From positions 124,001-188,000 of the forward strand of contig NZ_WTYY01000003.1 in NCBI RefSeq assembly GCF_009827405.1: a stretch of 64,000 bases of DNA, given 5' to 3'. Shown here piece by piece: positions 60,396-64,000 of this stretch; positions within the stretch are counted from its first letter, which is position 1, and each line of letters opens with the position of its first letter. The notes below the pieces were generated by a model, which saw only the letters and a program-made list of their open reading frames with translations, did no database searches and was not told the origin of the DNA. The position numbers and the translations under genes were made by a program. The stretch comes from Alteraurantiacibacter aestuarii. GTDB lineage: Bacteria; Pseudomonadota; Alphaproteobacteria; Sphingomonadales; Sphingomonadaceae.

Positions 60396-61966
60396 CCTGG
60401 TGGCTTTGACGTGTAGTCATAGACCACGCGGTTGATGCCTTGCACTTCGTTGACGATGCGGGTGGCGCAGCCGGTGAGGAAGTGGGCGTCGAAGGGGTAG
60501 ACGTCGGCGGTCATGCCGTCGGTGCTGGTCACGGCGCGCAGGCCGCAGACGTTGTCGTATGTGCGATAGTCGCCCATCACGCCCACGGTCTTGACCGGCA
60601 GCAGCACGGCGAAGGCCTGCCAGATCGCGTCATACAGGCCGGCCTTGCGGATCTCGTCCAGATAGATGGCATCGGCCTTGCGCAAGATATCGCAGCGTTC
60701 CTTGGTCACTTCGCCCGGAATACGGATGGCGAGGCCGGGGCCGGGGAACGGGTGGCGGCCAACGAACAGGTCGTTGAGGCCCAGTTCGCGGCCCAGTTCG
60801 CGCACCTCATCCTTGAACAGTTCGCGCAAGGGTTCGACCAGCTGCATGTTCATGCGTTCGGGCAGACCGCCGACATTGTGGTGGCTCTTGATCGTCACCG
60901 AAGGCCCGCCGGTGAAGGATACGCTCTCGATCACATCGGGATAGAGCGTGCCCTGGGCGAGGAAATCTGCCCCGCCGATGCGGGCCGCCTCCTCCTCGAA
61001 CACGGCGATGAATTCTCCGCCGATGAACTTGCGCTTCTTTTCCGGGTCGGTCTCACCCGCAAGGCCCGCCATGAAGCGATCCTCCGCATCCACCACCACC
61101 AGCGGGATGTTGTAATGGTCGCGGAACAGGCTCTCCACCTGTTCGCGCTCATTCAGGCGCAGCAGGCCGTGATCGACGAACACGCAGGTCAGCTGGTCCC
61201 CGATCGCCTCATGAATCAGGATTGCCGCGACCGAGCTGTCGACCCCGCCGGACAGGCCGCAGATGACCTTTCCATCTCCCACCTGCTCCCGGATCTGGGC
61301 CACCTTTGTCTCGCGATAGGCGGCCATGGTCCAGTCACCCGCCAGCCCGCAGACATGGCGCACGAAATTGGCGATCAGCTTTCCGCCATCGGGCGTGTGC
61401 ACCACTTCGGGGTGGAACTGCGTGCCGTAGAACTTGCGCTTCTCATCCGCGATCACCGCGAAGGGCGCACCGTCAGATATCGCGACAATCTCGAATCCGT
61501 CGGCAAAGCGGGTGACCTTGTCGCCATGGCTCATCCACACCTGATGGCGCTCGCCCACGTTCCACAACCCGTCAAACAGCGCGCATTCCTTTGTCACGGT
61601 CAGGAAAGCGCGGCCAAATTCGCCCCCTTCGCCGGTTTCGTGTCCGGGGCGCACTTCGCCGCCCAGCTGGTGGCTCATCACCTGCTGGCCATAGCAGATG
61701 CCCAGAATCGGCACGCCGGCTGCGAACAGCAATTTAGGCGCGCGCGGCGATCCTTCATCGGGAACACTTGCGGGTGAGCCTGACAGGATGATGCCCTTGG
61801 GCTTCATCCGGTGGAACGCTTCCTCTGCCAGCGTGAAGGGGGCGATTTCGGAATAGACGCCCGCCTCGCGCACGCGGCGCGCGATCAGCTGGGTCACCTG
61901 ACTGCCGAAATCGACGATCAGGATGGAATCGGGAAGAAGGGCGCTTTGAGAATCTGTTGGGTTCAT
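60377..61966 (-). CDS. guaA: GMP synthase (glutamine-hydrolysing)
   Basis: 529 residues: class I glutaminase domain with GICYGQQ (catalytic Cys), and HPEVVHT (catalytic His), then the ATP pyrophosphatase [12 protein letters not shown] and dimerisation domain [12 protein letters not shown], ending [17 protein letters not shown]. It aminates XMP to GMP. The ATG at 61966 is the family start. Its 3' end is a preferred integration site for genomic islands, consistent with the low-GC gene beside it. Confidence 0.97.
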   Translation of the reverse strand: MNPTDSQSALLPDSILIVDFGSQVTQLIARRVREAGVYSEIAPFTLAEEAFHRMKPKGIILSGSPASVPDEGSPRAPKLLFAAGVPILGICYGQQVMSHQLGGEVRPGHETGEGGEFGRAFLTVTKECALFDGLWNVGERHQVWMSHGDKVTRFADGFEIVAISDGAPFAVIADEKRKFYGTQFHPEVVHTPDGGKLIANFVRHVCGLAGDWTMAAYRETKVAQIREQVGDGKVICGLSGGVDSSVAAILIHEAIGDQLTCVFVDHGLLRLNEREQVESLFRDHYNIPLVVVDAEDRFMAGLAGETDPEKKRKFIGGEFIAVFEEEAARIGGADFLAQGTLYPDVIESVSFTGGPSVTIKSHHNVGGLPERMNMQLVEPLRELFKDEVRELGRELGLNDLFVGRHPFPGPGLAIRIPGEVTKERCDILRKADAIYLDEIRKAGLYDAIWQAFAVLLPVKTVGVMGDYRTYDNVCGLRAVTSTDGMTADVYPFDAHFLTGCATRIVNEVQGINRVVYDYTSKPPGTIEWE

Positions 61967-62098
61967 GCCGGATCGCTAGCCCCCAAGGCCCGCGCCTGTC
62001 CAGCGGCGCGGATGCACAGACCACAATTGCCTGCCGGACATTTGGCCGGGCGGATCTCCATGCTCAGCCGCGAATATTTCAGTTTCATGAGAAACGTC

Positions 62099-62149
62099 GT
62101 TGAAAAATGCGCAACACGTGTGGCTCTTTTCGCATTTGCACAATTCTAT
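62099..62149 (+). promoter_or_regulatory. Duplicated leader element, copy A (before UrcA-like gene)
   Basis: Shares 33 of its first 40 positions with 62645-62684. Core GTTGAAAAATGCGCAACAC, later TTTTCGCATTTG; contains inverted repeat AAATGCG...CGCATTT. It lies about 95 bp before the start of the UrcA-like gene, and the sequence just before both starts (GGAGTTCACATC here) is also alike. Confidence 0.6.
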
Positions 62150-62241
62150 GCTGCAATGCACAACAGTGGTGCAGCAAGAGGGCAGGAAGGCCCGGGACAG
62201 GACCTGAAAGCAGATCGACCCTTTTGATTGGAGTTCACATC

Positions 62242-62547
62242 ATGAAGACCATTATCATGTCTGCCGCCGCGCTCGCCGCCGCCCTGCTGGGCGCAGCACC
62301 CGCCGCCGCACAGACCGTGCAGATCATCGTCACCAGCAATCCGGCGCATCGTGCGTCGCAAGAGGCTCCCGCCTCCCTGGACAGGCTGGCTGAAATCGCA
62401 GTGGAAAATGCCTGCGAGAAGCCTTTCATCCGTAACCTCAAGGGCTGGGAACTCTACGCCGCCTGCATCGCCGATGCGCGCCAGCAAGTGGAAGCCCAGC
62501 TGGCCCAGCGCAACACCGCCGCCAATCTGGCAGTGGCCCTGCGCTGA
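62242..62547 (+). CDS. UrcA-like small secreted protein
   Basis: 101 residues: signal peptide (IIMSAAALAAALLGAAPAAAQ) and a helical mature part with two cysteines in ENACEKPF and YAACIADAR and the pattern W-x-LYAAC-x4-AR typical of UrcA-family proteins of alphaproteobacteria. TTGGAG precedes the ATG at 62242. It is the first gene of a leader-duplicated group with two 27-residue peptides. Role unknown. Confidence 0.68.
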   Translation: MKTIIMSAAALAAALLGAAPAAAQTVQIIVTSNPAHRASQEAPASLDRLAEIAVENACEKPFIRNLKGWELYAACIADARQQVEAQLAQRNTAANLAVALR

Positions 62548-62644
62548 TCGGCCCACGAATAGTCGGCAGGCCCGGCCGGGTTACTCCTCTCCCAACCCCG
62601 CCTGGCCTGTCGGCTACAAGATGGATGCGTCTCGCGAAATCACT

Positions 62645-62695
62645 GTTGCAAAATACGCAACACTTGTCGAATTTTTCGCATTTGTATTATTTAAT
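62645..62695 (+). promoter_or_regulatory. Duplicated leader element, copy B (before microprotein genes)
   Basis: GTTGCAAAATACGCAACAC and later TTTTTCGCATTTG match copy A at 62099. A hairpin GGCGAA...TTCGCC (about 62721-62743) follows. The first microprotein ATG is at 62761, again after a GGAGTTTCACA-type sequence. Confidence 0.6.
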
Positions 62696-62760
62696 TACGC
62701 GCCCCATTTGGCCCCCCGAAGGCGAATCCCCCCTCCCGTTCGCCAATCAGGAGTTTCACA

Positions 62761-62844
62761 ATGCGCAATCTTGCAACCATCGTCCTCGCCTCTCTCGCCT
62801 CCGTAGCGATCAGCGCCACCATGCTGAACGCTATCCTGGTCTGA
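62761..62844 (+). CDS. 27-residue hydrophobic microprotein
   Basis: Short frame MRNLATIVLASLASVAIS... ending NAILV, one basic residue then a single hydrophobic segment, enough for one membrane span or a peptide signal. CAGGAG lies 8 nt upstream. It follows copy B of the duplicated leader. No homologue can be named. Confidence 0.55.
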   Translation: MRNLATIVLASLASVAISATMLNAILV

Positions 62845-62894
62845 CCTGAAGCGAGCCGCACACCCTCTCCCTCCCCCCTTCAAGGAGATCCATC

Positions 62895-62978
62895 ATGATC
62901 AATCTTCTCAAGCGTTTGCTGAAGTCCTACCTCGAAAGCGTAGGCCGCCTGCCCTATCCGGCAGTGTGGATGGCCTGA
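62895..62978 (+). CDS. 27-residue amphipathic microprotein
   Basis: Frame MINLLKRLLKSYLESVGRLP... ending YPAVWMA, 27 residues: an amphipathic basic helix followed by an aromatic C-terminus. AAGGAG sits 7 nt before the ATG, a strong ribosome site. It lies 50 bp after the previous microprotein and 26 bp before a terminator, so both are probably on one transcript. Peptide-like membrane activity is possible but only inferred. Confidence 0.6.
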   Translation: MINLLKRLLKSYLESVGRLPYPAVWMA

Positions 62979-63004
62979 GCCGGCCCAACAGCTGACCAGT
63001 AAAG

Positions 63005-63034
63005 CGGCCGCCCCTCACCGGGCGGCCGTTTGCG
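63005..63034 (+). terminator. Terminator after microprotein genes
   Basis: CGGCCGCCC (63005-63013) pairs with GGGCGGCCG (63020-63028) over a 6-nt loop, followed by TTTGCGTTT. It ends the small-gene transcript before gyrB. Confidence 0.8.
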
Positions 63035-63142
63035 TTTGGGCGCGGGTCAGACGCAGGTCCCAGGCCAAACCCGCCGTCCCCTTGCGCGTAAACTTGTGGA
63101 GTAGTGTCACACCAGCTTCCTTTTACGCCCTGCGATTCCTAT

Positions 63143-63148
63143 ATAATG
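63143..63148 (+). promoter_or_regulatory. TATAAT -10-like element overlapping gyrB start
   Basis: A perfect TATAAT whose last three bases are the first candidate ATG of gyrB (63146). If used, transcription would start near 63155 and the mRNA would be leaderless or the true start would be further in. No good -35 is seen (TTTACG 15 bp before is weak). Confidence 0.35.
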
Positions 63149-64000
63149 AGCATGACGGAAACACCTGAAACTCCCGCGGAAATTTCTGCCGAAACTCCGG
63201 CCAGCAACACCAAGCGCATGGGCGAGTATGGCGCCGAAAGTATCAAGGTTCTCAAGGGCCTGGATGCGGTGCGCAAACGCCCCGGCATGTATATCGGCGA
63301 TACCGACGATGGCTCCGGCCTGCACCACATGGTGTTCGAAGTGTCGGACAACGCCATTGACGAGGCGCTGGCGGGCCACTGCGACCTGGTGCTGATAGAG
63401 CTGAATCCCGATGGATCGGTGTCCGTGGAAGATAATGGCCGCGGAATTCCGGTGGGTATCCACAAGGAAGAAGGCGTCTCCGCCGCAGAAGTCATCATGA
63501 CCCAGCTGCACGCGGGCGGCAAATTCGACAACACCAATGACGAGAACGCCTACAAGGTTTCAGGCGGCCTGCACGGCGTGGGCGTCTCGGTCGTCAACGC
63601 CCTGTCGGAATGGCTGGAACTGGTGGTGTGGCGCGATGGCAAGGAACATTACATCCGCTTTGAACACGGCGACGCCGTATCCCCGCTGGTCATTCGCGCC
63701 GATGCGCCCAGGGTTGACGGCAATGCGGATGACAATGGCTTCAAGAAGGGCACGCGCGTTACCTTCATGGCCTCCAGCGAAACGTTCAAGAACGTGCTGG
63801 AATATGATTTCGACAAGCTGGAGCATCGCTACCGCGAGCTGGCCTTCCTCAATTCCGGCGTACGCATCCTGATCCGCGACAATCGCGGAGAGGAGCCGCT
63901 GGAGCATGACCTGTTCTACGAAGGCGGCATCGCGGCTTTCGTGAAATATCTCGACCGCAACAAGCAGCCGCTGGTGCCCGAACCCATCTCCGTCTCGGCG
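63146..64000 (+). CDS. gyrB: DNA gyrase subunit B, N-terminal part (cut by window end)
   Basis: 285 codons visible. [27 protein letters not shown] begins the GHKL ATPase domain; [16 protein letters not shown] holds the Mg/ATP Asp and Asn, then [20 protein letters not shown] and [17 protein letters not shown]. GyrB hydrolyses ATP to drive supercoiling with GyrA. Starts at 63146 and 63152 are both in frame. The first 25 residues are Thr/Pro/Glu-rich, and core homology starts near residue 26. Confidence 0.96.
   Translation, partial: MSMTETPETPAEISAETPASNTKRMGEYGAESIKVLKGLDAVRKRPGMYIGDTDDGSGLHHMVFEVSDNAIDEALAGHCDLVLIELNPDGSVSVEDNGRGIPVGIHKEEGVSAAEVIMTQLHAGGKFDNTNDENAYKVSGGLHGVGVSVVNALSEWLELVVWRDGKEHYIRFEHGDAVSPLVIRADAPRVDGNADDNGFKKGTRVTFMASSETFKNVLEYDFDKLEHRYRELAFLNSGVRILIRDNRGEEPLEHDLFYEGGIAAFVKYLDRNKQPLVPEPISVSA

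Noticed and set aside
60440-61777. 445-codon plus-strand frame opposite guaA
   Set aside because: Antisense shadow with no domain; guaA is unambiguous.

Overview
The window is a GC-rich (mid-60s %, by eye) alphaproteobacterial chromosome segment. Gene content and order point to Sphingomonadales, probably Erythrobacteraceae or Novosphingobium-like: a LigM/DesA-type tetrahydrofolate-dependent O-demethylase (a sphingomonad hallmark), divergent lysC/ubiG, DUF1244/DUF2312 proteins, a bacterial NDUFS6-like zinc protein, an UrcA-like peptide, and sphingomonad-style short palindromic repeats. No rRNA, prophage, IS element or CRISPR array is visible; one tRNA-Gly(GCC) is present.

Region by region. 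(1) 1-12.3 kb is a catabolic block: a MetE-like methyltransferase (cut by the left edge), a PQQ- and haem-containing alcohol dehydrogenase, then a tight operon of aldehyde dehydrogenase, amidohydrolase, SDR, zinc-free MDR and TauD-type dioxygenase, a second PQQ (sorbosone/glucose-type) dehydrogenase lipoprotein, a VOC protein and the LigM-like demethylase. Oxidation of an alcohol to an acid, ring/side-chain hydrolysis or decarboxylation, and O-demethylation feeding one-carbon metabolism fit a lignin-type aromatic or ether substrate; the substrate itself is inferred. (2) 12.4-19 kb holds alpha/beta hydrolases, an excisionase-like HTH regulator, DUF418 and amidohydrolase proteins, a nitronate-monooxygenase-like enzyme and a secreted protein. 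(3) 19-34.4 kb is core housekeeping: lysC, ubiG, a glpQ/arsC/ABM/ruvC/DUF3147/yebC overlapping minus-strand run, pyk, tRNA-Gly, a YbbN-type thioredoxin with a Lon-N protein, marC, yggT, argB, ppk2. (4) 34.4-41.3 kb is accessory: periplasmic carbonic anhydrase, TerC, NhaA, nuclease-like and small secreted proteins, a DUF559 nuclease among palindromic repeats, and a nonsense-mutated small gene. (5) 41.3-51.2 kb is the ribonucleotide reductase region, with nrdA and nrdB separated by a secreted TPR-CHAT protein and a three-gene phospholipid cassette. (6) 51.2-64 kb contains nadB, acyl- and methyltransferases, an ABC ATPase, DoxX proteins, guaA with a probable island remnant at its 3' end, two tandem 27-residue microprotein genes, and the start of gyrB.

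The most unusual structures are two palindrome-bounded cassettes, each carrying a different small standalone nuclease (GIY-YIG at 9.6 kb, DUF559 at 40.7 kb); a duplicated leader sequence in front of the UrcA-like gene and the twin microproteins (62.1-63.0 kb); att-like imperfect direct repeats at the guaA 3' end; a CDP-alcohol phosphatidyltransferase with two catalytic-motif aspartates replaced by asparagine; and a haem-fused PQQ dehydrogenase carrying the lanthanide-type aspartate. All calls come from reading the sequence; no database search was possible.
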